From CAVRZY01 sp963725415 (GTDB lineage Bacteria > Acidobacteriota > Terriglobia > Bryobacterales > Bryobacteraceae): a DNA stretch of 15,904 bases. Numbering within the stretch: position 1 is the first letter of the stretch; every line of letters starts with the position of its first letter. Of the stretch, positions 1 to 7,114 are shown piece after piece. Below the pieces are notes generated by a model. It was not told the origin of the DNA. It did not search any database and saw only the letters and a list, made by a program, of their open reading frames with translations. Location: assembly GCA_963725415.1 (NCBI GenBank), contig CAVRZY010000281.1, positions 1-15,904 of the forward strand. Direction: 5' to 3'. The position numbers were made by a program, and so were the translations under genes.

Positions 1-223
1 CGCCGACCTTGGTGGCCATGAGGCTGCCCAGGTCGCGGACAAAGTAGCGCTCCTCGACAGGCTCCGCCCTGACGATGGCGGCATGGTAGCGCGAGACCTT
101 CCGGTGGGGGTCCGAGAGTACGATATCGTTGGCGGGTGCGCGCCCGATGGTGATGATATCGACGTTGCTGAAGACCCATTCCTTATGAAACCGTTCACCC
201 CGGCTAATGAGCAGATGCGGCAT
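1..223 (-). CDS. FHA-domain protein, N-terminal part (runs off left edge)
   Basis: About 74 codons are visible from an ATG at 223 before the gene leaves the window. The FHA fold signature is clear: the first strands lead to IGRAPANDIVL with G27 and R28, followed by KVSRYH with S44, R45 and H47, the residues that contact phosphothreonine in FHA domains. The usual NGT-V-NG turn is degenerate here (LGSLMATKVG). A strong Shine-Dalgarno-like AGGGAGG lies just upstream of the start. The gene begins 24 bp after the stop of the PP2C gene and is probably cotranscribed with it. Its likely role is a cytosolic reader of Thr-phosphorylated proteins. What follows the FHA domain (for example a second effector domain) cannot be seen, so the full architecture is unknown. 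Confidence 0.85.
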   Translation of the reverse strand, partial: MPHLLISRGERFHKEWVFSNVDIITIGRAPANDIVLSDPHRKVSRYHAAIVRAEPVEERYFVRDLGSLMATKVG

Positions 224-247
224 TGGGGGCCTCCCTTCCCTATTCCA

Positions 248-1033
248 CTACGCGGGATTGTGGCGGGCCAGGATCAAGGTGATGTTGTCTCTGCCTCCTC
301 GTTTCAGCGCCAGCTCGAGAAGCTTGTCACAACTATTGTCGATCAAATCAGCGCCGCGGAGAACAGTTTTTTTGATTTCCCTGTCGGTCAGCATTTTGGA
401 CAGCCCGTCGGAGCACAGCAGCAGCAAGTCGCCGGGTTCCCAGTCCAGGTGCTGGAGGTCGGGCTGGCAGTGATGGCGGCTGCCGAGGCTGCGAGTGATG
501 ACATGGCGGAGGGGGTGCCGGAGGGCCCGGCGGGGCTTAATCTGGCGCGCTCGGAGCAACTGATTGACGACGGTGTGGTCTTCTGTAAGTTGGCGTATCT
601 TCTTTGCGTGGATGACGTAGGCGCGGCTGTCGCCGAGGTGAGCGATGTGGAGCCTGCTCCCGCGGCAGAGGGCCAGCACGAGGGTGCTGCCCATGCCGTC
701 CAGGTCCGGGTCCTCGTCCGCCCTGGCACAGATCTCCTGGTTGGCGGTCTGGATAGCGCTGCGGACAAGCTCCTCGGCTTGCTCATCGCCGGTCAAGGTG
801 GGAATCTTGTCCCGCAAGGCTTGGTGAATGGTCTTGACGGCCAGGGCGCTGGCCAGCTCTCCAGCTTGCTGCCCGCCCATGCCGTCGGCGACGATCAGGA
901 GGCCAGCCTGATCGTCCACCAGCAGACTGTCCTCATTACTGGGCCGCAGCCGGCCCTGGTGAGTCCTGGCTGCGACCCTAAACCCTGACGATCCCCGCGG
1001 CTGTGGCAGCGGGGGAAGTTGTGGTTCGGTCAC
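248..1033 (-). CDS. PP2C-family Ser/Thr protein phosphatase
   Basis: The 261-residue product is a complete, single-domain PP2C/PPM phosphatase, a metal-dependent enzyme that removes phosphate from Ser/Thr. All metal-site motifs are present: SNED with E34-D35, ADGMGG with D50-G51, GMGST near 113-117, GDSRAYV with D135, LCSDGL with D209, and GGRDNIT with D249-N250. There is no signal peptide or membrane segment, so it should be cytosolic. I chose the GTG at 1031-1033 because it overlaps the stop of the upstream VWA-FHA gene as GTGA and has GGGGA about six bases upstream. An in-frame ATG exists at 1126, but it would add 31 low-complexity basic residues lying inside the neighbouring gene. Its position between two FHA genes suggests it reverses phosphorylation that the FHA proteins read. 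The family is certain; the substrate is unknown. Confidence 0.93.
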   Translation of the reverse strand: MTEPQLPPLPQPRGSSGFRVAARTHQGRLRPSNEDSLLVDDQAGLLIVADGMGGQQAGELASALAVKTIHQALRDKIPTLTGDEQAEELVRSAIQTANQEICARADEDPDLDGMGSTLVLALCRGSRLHIAHLGDSRAYVIHAKKIRQLTEDHTVVNQLLRARQIKPRRALRHPLRHVITRSLGSRHHCQPDLQHLDWEPGDLLLLCSDGLSKMLTDREIKKTVLRGADLIDNSCDKLLELALKRGGRDNITLILARHNPA

Positions 1034-2559
1034 CCTCGGTCCCCGTTGCGCGCCCGGATATCTCCAGAAGTGGTGTCGAAGGTGCCGGTGGCCTCGTTGT
1101 CGCCTTGTCTGGCCTTGGCCCACCACTCGGGGTCCTCCTTGTGTCGGTCCCGGTTGGGCCTGGCCCTTCTCCTTTCATCCACGAACAAGAGTTCATATTG
1201 CCCGATGTCCACGTGGTCGCCGGAGCGCAGGGCTTTGGGCTGAACGAGTTCTTCCCCGTTCACTCGCGTGCCGATCTTGCTGGCATGGTCCTGCAAGACG
1301 AACTGCCCATCGGAAGTGCGCTGGATGCTGGCATGCACGCGGGAAACCAGGAAATCATTCTTGAGCACCAGGTCGGCCTTGCGGTGACTGCGGCCGATGA
1401 CCAGCTTGGTGTCGAACATGGGGAAGCGCAGGCCGGTGTCAGCCGGTCCTTTGACGACCTCCAACCACACATTGAGGGGGGCGGTGGGCAACTCGCTAAC
1501 GTCGCGGCGCCGGCGAAGGATCGGGAAGACAATAACGCCGATCAACAAGGCCAGAGCCACGGCCAGGATGATGCCGGCGAGCCAGGGGTGGGCAATGGCC
1601 CAACGCCACCACCAGGCGCGCTCCTCGGGGATTGGGAGCGGTCCACTGGAGAGATAGGGGAAGCTCTGCGCGCTGGTCAAGTCTGACCCGCGATGGCGCA
1701 CCGAAAGCGCCAGTTCATACTGGCCGCTGGGGAAGGCCGGCAAGGCCAGACTCAGCAGGTACTGGTTCTTGAGCTGGTCGGCGATCTGGGTGTAGATGGA
1801 GGTGAGCTGCTGGGGGTCGGGAGTGGCATAGGAGGCACCGTGGGTCAGCGCGGCCAAGCGGCGCAGGAAGTCAACGTCGGCCTGTGGCCCAAAGCCCAAA
1901 GTGTAGATGGGGACATCGAGGGTGCCGGCTTTGGCGATGACATCCTCGGCCCCGATGCTGCTGCCTTCATCCTTGCCGTCGGTCAGAACGACGATGGCGG
2001 GGCGAGAAGAGGGGGCGTTGGCGGCGCGGTCCAGGGCGTCATAGAGGGCCTGATTCAGCCAGGTCTTGGACTCATTGGCCTTCAACCCCTGGATGGCCGT
2101 GCGGATGAGTCGCTTCTCGCGTGTAAAGTCCACCAATTGACGCGCCCCAGTGCCAAAGACGGTCAGGCTACAGTAATCGGCCTTGTCCAGTTCATCCAGG
2201 AAGGCTATGGCCGCTACCCTGGCGGCCTCGATGGCCTCGCCGTGCATGCTGCCGCTGACGTCCAGCAGCAGGAGCACGGAAAGGGGTCTGCCAGCCTCCG
2301 CAAACCGTTCCAGGGAGAACTGTTTGACATCCTTCTTGCCAACCTTCACGGAGAAGTTGGCGGGACCGAGATTTTTCACCGGATGGTCCTTGGCGTCCAT
2401 CACCGAGGCCACCACCTGGACCTTTTGGCCAGGAACAGAGTGAATTTGGAGGATCTTCAGTGAAGCCGGGGGCGCTTGAGCAGCCAGGAGCGCTGCGGTG
2501 GCCGCGGCCAGGCTGATCATAGAAACGAGCTTGCAGTTCCAGAACGGTTGTCTCGACAT
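1030..2559 (-). CDS. Secreted/membrane VWA-domain protein with cytosolic FHA domain
   Basis: The 509-residue product has an N-terminal signal or anchor (hydrophobic residues about 11-28). A von Willebrand factor A domain follows at about 92-275 with a complete MIDAS: DVSGS at 100-104, T166, and D194 in LTDG. One transmembrane helix lies at about 327-348 and is followed by RRRR (positive inside). An FHA domain spans about 383-452, with VIGR near 387-390 and SRVH near 406-409. The tail is polar. The predicted topology is VWA outside and FHA inside, so the protein could link a periplasmic ligand to phosphothreonine-dependent signalling in the cytosol. The VWA part resembles the VWFA-related proteins common in Acidobacteriota. 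The ATG at 2557-2559 follows GAGGTGA. It is first in an operon with the PP2C and FHA genes, and its stop overlaps the PP2C start by 4 bp. Confidence is high for the domains and moderate for topology. Confidence 0.92.
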   Translation of the reverse strand: MSRQPFWNCKLVSMISLAAATAALLAAQAPPASLKILQIHSVPGQKVQVVASVMDAKDHPVKNLGPANFSVKVGKKDVKQFSLERFAEAGRPLSVLLLLDVSGSMHGEAIEAARVAAIAFLDELDKADYCSLTVFGTGARQLVDFTREKRLIRTAIQGLKANESKTWLNQALYDALDRAANAPSSRPAIVVLTDGKDEGSSIGAEDVIAKAGTLDVPIYTLGFGPQADVDFLRRLAALTHGASYATPDPQQLTSIYTQIADQLKNQYLLSLALPAFPSGQYELALSVRHRGSDLTSAQSFPYLSSGPLPIPEERAWWWRWAIAHPWLAGIILAVALALLIGVIVFPILRRRRDVSELPTAPLNVWLEVVKGPADTGLRFPMFDTKLVIGRSHRKADLVLKNDFLVSRVHASIQRTSDGQFVLQDHASKIGTRVNGEELVQPKALRSGDHVDIGQYELLFVDERRRARPNRDRHKEDPEWWAKARQGDNEATGTFDTTSGDIRARNGDRG

Positions 2560-2603
2560 GGGGTCACCTCGTCATGAATTTAATCCCTGCATCGAGCAGG
2601 ATC

Positions 2604-2632
2604 ATTTTATTGCTCCTCGCAAGGGGATGCAA
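2604..2632 (-). promoter_or_regulatory. Sigma70-type promoter of the VWA-FHA/PP2C/FHA operon
   Basis: On the minus strand a -35 box TTGCAT (2627-2632) and a -10 box TAAAAT (2604-2609) are separated by exactly 17 bases. Transcription would begin near 2597, giving a leader of about 40 nt before the ATG at 2559. This is the most AT-rich spot in the 203-bp gap between the ridA stop and the VWA-FHA start. I see nothing else convincing in that gap, including no good terminator for the upstream five-gene operon. Confidence 0.65.
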
Positions 2633-2762
2633 GGCGAGTGCCAATGGCGGGGGGATGGGCGGGGAGTGGTTCGGATTCCGGTTTCTGCTGTGTTTTCAAT
2701 GCGAAGTCGTCTGGTGTCCTTCTGGGAAGGGGTGGGTACGGGTTTGGGGCGGTATCCAATTC

Positions 2763-3167
2763 TTAGAGGGTGCGTTGACAAACCAGCGAATCCACGCTGG
2801 CGATGGCGTCGATTTCGACGCGCACGTCGCGGGGGAGGCGGGCGACTTCGACGGTGGCGCGGGCGGGCGGGTCTTCGGGGAAGTAGCGGGCGTAGACCTC
2901 GTTCATGCGAGGAAACTCGGCCATGTCTTTCAGGTAGACGGTGGTCTTGAGGACCTGGGCGAGCGAGGACCCGCAGGCCGCCAGAACCGCTTGGAGGTTC
3001 TCCAGTACGCGTTCGGTCTGGGCGGCTATGTCACCTTCGACGATCTGACCGGTGGCCGGGTCCAGCGGGATCTGGCCGCTCAAGAAGGCGAGACCGTTCG
3101 AAAGCACGGCCTGGGAATAAGGGCCGATGGCCCTGGGAGCCTGGTCTGTGGCGATGGTCTGTTTCAT
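2763..3167 (-). CDS. ridA: RidA/YjgF family enamine/imine deaminase
   Basis: The 134-residue product has the usual RidA length. It carries the family signatures AIGPYSQAV (Y17), SGQIPLDP, an R103-containing ARATVEV stretch and VEIDAIA with E118. These match the Tyr, Arg and Glu that shape the active site in archetypal RidA proteins, which hydrolyse reactive 2-aminoacrylate and related enamines or imines to ketones and ammonia. Such intermediates come mainly from PLP enzymes. Its ATG overlaps the stop of the PLP decarboxylase gene as ATGA, so it is the last gene of a coupled five-gene operon. A protective role for that neighbour is therefore plausible, although the substrate is inferred. The protein is cytosolic, with no signal or membrane segment. 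Confidence 0.93.
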   Translation of the reverse strand: MKQTIATDQAPRAIGPYSQAVLSNGLAFLSGQIPLDPATGQIVEGDIAAQTERVLENLQAVLAACGSSLAQVLKTTVYLKDMAEFPRMNEVYARYFPEDPPARATVEVARLPRDVRVEIDAIASVDSLVCQRTL

Positions 3168-4564
3168 GGCGCGGTGTCTCCATCCGGAATGGCTTGCTGA
3201 ATCATCTCCCAGGCTTGCTGGACGTCGGCCCGGGTGGTGGCGAGATTGCCGATGGCCAGACGCAGCACGAACCGGCCCTCGAGGACGGTGTGGGAGAGAA
3301 AGAACTTACCGGAGGCGTTGATGGTTTCCAGTAGCTGTTGATTCTGCTCGTCAGTGCCCTTCAAGCGGAAGCAGACCACGGAGAAGGGGGCGGGGGCCAC
3401 GCGCTCGAAACGGGGGTGAGCGTCGATGGCGGCGGCGAACTCCTGGGCCCAGGCGATGTGCGAGCGGAGCAGTTCGGATATGCCCTGGCGCCCGAAGTAG
3501 CGCAGCACGAACCACAGTTTCAGCGCCCGGAAACGGCGACCCAGCGGGACGCCGTAATCCATGTAGTTGAGGGCGCGGGGATCTTCGGCGGTGCGGAGGT
3601 ACTCGGGAACCAGCGAAAAGGCGCGCCGCAAGATATCCGGCCGGCGGGTGTAGAAGGCGCTCAGATCCACGGGAATGAACAGCCACTTGTGCGGGTTCAC
3701 AACCAGGGAATGGGCGCGCTCAACGCTGGCGAAGATGTGCCGGCACTCGGGAAGGATGGCGGCAGCGCCGGCATAGGCCGCGTCCACGTGCAGCCACAAG
3801 TCGTATTTCTCCGCTATGTCAGCAATCTGCTCGACCGGGTCGATGCTGGTGGTGGAGGTGGTGCCCACCGTGGCCACGACGCAGAAAGGTTTCTTGCCGG
3901 CGCGCAGGTCCTGCTCGATGGCGTCAGTCAAGGCCTCGGGGCGGAGGCGAAACTCCGCATCCACGGGGATCTTGCGGACGTTGCGCTGCCCGACTCCCAG
4001 CGCGATGGCGCCTTTCTCGATGGAGGAGTGGGCCTGCTCGGAGGTGTAGAGAATCAGGCTGGGCCGGCTGCCGTATTCGCGCGCTTCCGGATCGGCCATC
4101 TCGCGCGCGGCGGCGATGGCGTGCAGGCTGCTCACCGAGGCGGTGTCGTATATGATTCCGAAAAACTCTTCCGGCAGCCCCAGCCATTGCCGTAGCCAGG
4201 CCAGGCTGACCTGCTCGAGTTCGGTCACGGCCGGGGAGGTCTTCCAGTGGATGCCGTTGGTGTTGAGGGCGGCCGAGAGCATCTCGGCCAGGATGGCGGG
4301 CGTGGAGCCGGTGCAGGCGAAGTAGGCCATGAAGCCGGGGTGATTCCAGTGGGTGACCGCGGGCAGGATGACCTTTTGGAAATCTTCGAGGATGGCTTGG
4401 AAGGTTTCCCCGCGTTCCGGGGCGCAAGATGGCAACCGGTCGGTCAGTTCTCCGGGCTGGACTCTGGGGAGGACGGGATACAGTCGTGGATCTTGGAGGT
4501 ATTGGGCAATCCAGTCAATGGCCTGATGCCCGGCTTGGCGAAAATCTTCGACGTAGTTGTTCAT
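3164..4564 (-). CDS. Group II PLP-dependent decarboxylase (aromatic-L-amino-acid decarboxylase family)
   Basis: The 466-residue product matches the length and whole layout of the DDC/TDC/GAD family. Visible landmarks are HPGFMAYF near 75-82, the PLP-stacking His in EQAHSS (H179), the pyridine-binding Asp in HVDAAYAG (D261), and the Schiff-base Lys in NPHKW (K293). These enzymes remove CO2 from aromatic amino acids such as Tyr, Trp or DOPA; some relatives instead make aldehydes through an imine intermediate. The sequence alone does not settle which substrate or which chemistry applies here. It is coupled by ATGA overlaps both to the secreted hydrolase upstream and to ridA downstream. Cytosolic. 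The fold and cofactor are certain; the substrate is open. Confidence 0.92.
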   Translation of the reverse strand: MNNYVEDFRQAGHQAIDWIAQYLQDPRLYPVLPRVQPGELTDRLPSCAPERGETFQAILEDFQKVILPAVTHWNHPGFMAYFACTGSTPAILAEMLSAALNTNGIHWKTSPAVTELEQVSLAWLRQWLGLPEEFFGIIYDTASVSSLHAIAAAREMADPEAREYGSRPSLILYTSEQAHSSIEKGAIALGVGQRNVRKIPVDAEFRLRPEALTDAIEQDLRAGKKPFCVVATVGTTSTTSIDPVEQIADIAEKYDLWLHVDAAYAGAAAILPECRHIFASVERAHSLVVNPHKWLFIPVDLSAFYTRRPDILRRAFSLVPEYLRTAEDPRALNYMDYGVPLGRRFRALKLWFVLRYFGRQGISELLRSHIAWAQEFAAAIDAHPRFERVAPAPFSVVCFRLKGTDEQNQQLLETINASGKFFLSHTVLEGRFVLRLAIGNLATTRADVQQAWEMIQQAIPDGDTAP

Positions 4565-6216
4565 CGGATTTGGACTGCTCCGGTAGCTTGAATCTTGGCG
4601 GCGTCGGCGGGGGACAGCTTCCAGTTTCGATCGAAGCGGCCCTCGGCGACCACGTTTTCCAGCGAGCCTTTGAAGAGGATGAAATCCTGGAAACTCAGCA
4701 GGGCGCGGTAGGGCGCGGCGATGAAGCGGAACCCGGCGCGCTTGGCCTGATCGGCGCCGGTCCAGAAGGGCAGGCCGGAATTGACGACCACGTAGCGGTC
4801 GCCCGCGGGGGCGATGAAGAGGAGCCCGTAATCGGCAGCGCCGGCGTTGAGTTCCATCGGAAGCTGGCTGGAAAAACGCGCCATGAGGCTGTTGGTTTCC
4901 TTGGTGCCGAACAGGACCAGGTTGGCGATGCGCTGGTCGGCCTCGGTCACTTCTTTGTCCGCGGCGGCCCGCAGGGACAACAAGAGCCTGGATCGTGGAG
5001 TGGCCCAGTTAGCGGCCTGTTCAGCCTGCTCGCGGCGCCCCCGCAGTTCGTCCTCGCCTGAGGAATTCAGCGTGCCGTAGACGTAAATATGGCGCGCGGC
5101 AATGGCGTCGCCGATCGGACCCTCGAGGCCGGGACGTTTGGCGGCGGGTCCGGGCGCGTAGCGGGCAACGCGCCAGCCAGTGTCGGTTTTGGAAAAGGAG
5201 AGTGGCAGGCCAGGGGCTTTCAGCTTCTGAACGGCGCCATCCACAGTGATTTCGAGCGGCTGGGCTTTGGAGAACTGCGGGTGGCCCGCGAGGTTGAGGG
5301 TGAAGCCGTCCAGCTCGCGGGTTTGAACTTCCAGGCGGTTCTTGCCTGTGAACTTGGCATCGATGGAAGCCAGGACACCGGGCGTCAGCCCGTCCAGTTG
5401 GACCCAGTAGGCGGAACTGTACTTATAGGAGCGGGTAGTGAAGCGGACGCGGTCCGGAAAGGGCGTGCGTCGGAACTTGTCGAACCAATCGAAGATAGCG
5501 CCGTCCTTGTAAGCGTAATCCCAAGAGTTGTGCCGGACGCCGGGATACTCGATGTACTCCACATTGGTATCGAGTCCGAGCAGAAGCTTGTGCCATTTGC
5601 GAGAGACATCGACCTTCACGGCCTGGTCCTGATCGCCGTGAAAGAGATGGACCGGTAGACTCAGGGCGTTGGGCGCCAGCTCTTCGGTTCCCTCCGGCAC
5701 CGCAGCGCAGACGGGAGCGATGGCAGCCCACACGTCCGGGCGCGTGAGGCCCAGCCACAGGGTGCCGCCGCCGCCCATGGAGAGGCCAGTCAGGTAGATA
5801 CGATTCTCATCGATGGGAAAACGCTTCTTGACGTCGGCGAGCACGTCGTAGACGTCCTTTTCGGCAATACCCTGGTAGCCCATGGTGCCGCGGGAGAGCG
5901 GGGAGGCGACGATATAGTTGACATCGCGCAAAGGGGGGAAGTAGCGGGTGGCCTCGGCGTCGGTCTCACCGGGGCGGTTGCCTTTGCCGAACACGCGGCG
6001 GAGGTTGAGGCGGTGATTCGATCCCGCGCCGTGCAGGCTGATCACCAGTGGATACTTCCTGGAGGGATCGAATTGCTTGGGCAGATAGAGCCCGTAGGGC
6101 TGATCGGTATCGTCAACGTCGGAGAGAAAGGTCAGCACCTGGGGACCCGGGGTATAGACCTGGGCCGGCGAAACCGCGGCCCATAACAAGAAGAGTGCGG
6201 TGAACGATCTAAGCAT
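4561..6216 (-). CDS. Secreted alpha/beta-hydrolase (esterase/prolyl-oligopeptidase-like serine hydrolase)
   Basis: With the start at 6216 the product is 551 residues and opens with a clear signal peptide (MLRSFTALFLLWAAVSPAQ), so it should be exported. An in-frame ATG at 6276 would put 20 polar residues before the signal, which argues against it. The alpha/beta-hydrolase core lies at about 40-245: oxyanion region SLHGAGS, nucleophile elbow GLSMGG with S146, acid D197 in HGDQDQAV, and H229 in GVRHNSW. This resembles phospholipase/carboxylesterase or prolyl-oligopeptidase catalytic domains. The following 300 residues look beta-rich and then alpha/beta (about 390-500), and I do not recognise that part. 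The start overlaps the stop of the DapA-like gene by 8 bp, and its stop overlaps the decarboxylase start as ATGA. It may release substrate for the cytosolic enzymes of the operon; this is inference. Confidence 0.85.
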   Translation of the reverse strand: MLRSFTALFLLWAAVSPAQVYTPGPQVLTFLSDVDDTDQPYGLYLPKQFDPSRKYPLVISLHGAGSNHRLNLRRVFGKGNRPGETDAEATRYFPPLRDVNYIVASPLSRGTMGYQGIAEKDVYDVLADVKKRFPIDENRIYLTGLSMGGGGTLWLGLTRPDVWAAIAPVCAAVPEGTEELAPNALSLPVHLFHGDQDQAVKVDVSRKWHKLLLGLDTNVEYIEYPGVRHNSWDYAYKDGAIFDWFDKFRRTPFPDRVRFTTRSYKYSSAYWVQLDGLTPGVLASIDAKFTGKNRLEVQTRELDGFTLNLAGHPQFSKAQPLEITVDGAVQKLKAPGLPLSFSKTDTGWRVARYAPGPAAKRPGLEGPIGDAIAARHIYVYGTLNSSGEDELRGRREQAEQAANWATPRSRLLLSLRAAADKEVTEADQRIANLVLFGTKETNSLMARFSSQLPMELNAGAADYGLLFIAPAGDRYVVVNSGLPFWTGADQAKRAGFRFIAAPYRALLSFQDFILFKGSLENVVAEGRFDRNWKLSPADAAKIQATGAVQIR

Positions 6217-7114
6217 TGGCAGAATTCTCTTGGACGAGCGGGAGCCAGCCCTTGAACCAGTCGCGAAATTCGGCAAGCTGCTGGCGGGCGCGCGGGCCCA
6301 GTGGGGCGGAGTGGGGGCCGACCTTGAGACCGCGCAGGGCCACCGCCTCGCGGATGCCTACGGGGGCCGGGAAGCGGTCCAGCCAGGAGATGAACTCTTG
6401 CAGGCGGGCTTCGAGTTGCTGGCGCTTCTGCTCGGCGCCGGAGAGGATAGCGCGGTCAAGCCCCAGCATCAATTCCGGAACCGCGCAGGCACAACCGGAG
6501 ACGACTCCGTCGGCGCCCGCCAGGCGGGCCCGGGTGAAGATGACGTCGTTGCCGACCAGCAGAGTGAAGCCCTTCTGGTCGCGCGCGGTCTTGAGGCGGG
6601 TGAAGCAGTCCCAGTCACCGCTGGAATCCTTGATTCCGGCGAACAGGCCAGTGGCGAGCAGGTCCAGGGCCGTCTGGCAGGCGATCTCGGTGGTGAAAAA
6701 CGGGATGTTGTAGAGCAGGATCGGAACGGACTCCCGGAACGCGCCGGCGAAGCGCAGGAAGAACTCCTTCACGTCCTCCTGGGAGTAGCGGAAGAAGTAG
6801 GGGGGCATCAGCAGAAGAGTGGCAGCGCCGGCGTCCACCGCTGCGCGGCCCAGGGCGACGGCGCCATCTAGGCTGGAGTGGGCGACGCCGGCGATAATTG
6901 GCACGCGGCTGCGTTTGACGGCCAGGGTGAGCAGGCGGATGCGTTCGGCGATCTCAAAATGCAGGAACTCGCCGGTGGAACCCAGCAAGGCAATGGCGTT
7001 GACGCCGCTGGCGGAGAGGTAGTCAAGCAGCTCGAAGGTGGCGGCGAGATCCAGTTCGGGGCCTTCGCGCCGGGCCGTTATGGCGGCCACATTTACACCC
7101 CGAACCGCGCTCAT
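6209..7114 (-). CDS. DapA/N-acetylneuraminate lyase family aldolase (dihydrodipicolinate synthase-like)
   Basis: The 301-residue product is a full-length class I aldolase TIM barrel of the DHDPS/NAL family. Signatures are GSTGEF at 45-50 (the pyruvate-binding GTTGE equivalent), the catalytic Tyr in YNIP (Y135), and the Schiff-base Lys in AGIKDSSGD (K162). These enzymes join or split pyruvate and an aldehyde: lysine biosynthesis, sialic acid lyase, hydroxyproline or sugar-acid catabolism, or aromatic hydratase-aldolases. Context points away from lysine biosynthesis because no dap gene is adjacent. The chosen ATG overlaps the kinase stop as ATGA and has GGGGA about seven bases upstream; the longer open frame to 7399 lies wholly inside the kinase gene. 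It is second in the five-gene operon. The exact substrate cannot be read from the sequence. Confidence 0.9.
   Translation of the reverse strand: MSAVRGVNVAAITARREGPELDLAATFELLDYLSASGVNAIALLGSTGEFLHFEIAERIRLLTLAVKRSRVPIIAGVAHSSLDGAVALGRAAVDAGAATLLLMPPYFFRYSQEDVKEFFLRFAGAFRESVPILLYNIPFFTTEIACQTALDLLATGLFAGIKDSSGDWDCFTRLKTARDQKGFTLLVGNDVIFTRARLAGADGVVSGCACAVPELMLGLDRAILSGAEQKRQQLEARLQEFISWLDRFPAPVGIREAVALRGLKVGPHSAPLGPRARQQLAEFRDWFKGWLPLVQENSANA

Noticed and set aside
83..988. Long plus-strand open frame (301 codons) opposite the PP2C gene; similar ones at 1003-1686, 1693-2463, 3338-4195 and 7258-8256
   Set aside because: They lie antisense to genes with full family motifs, have low-complexity Gly/Ala/Val/Asp-rich translations without recognisable domains, and are expected in GC-rich DNA.
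2718..2730. Hairpin CCTTC-tgg-GAAGG downstream of ridA as a terminator
   Set aside because: The stem is only 5 bp and no T-run follows on the minus strand, so it is not a convincing intrinsic terminator.
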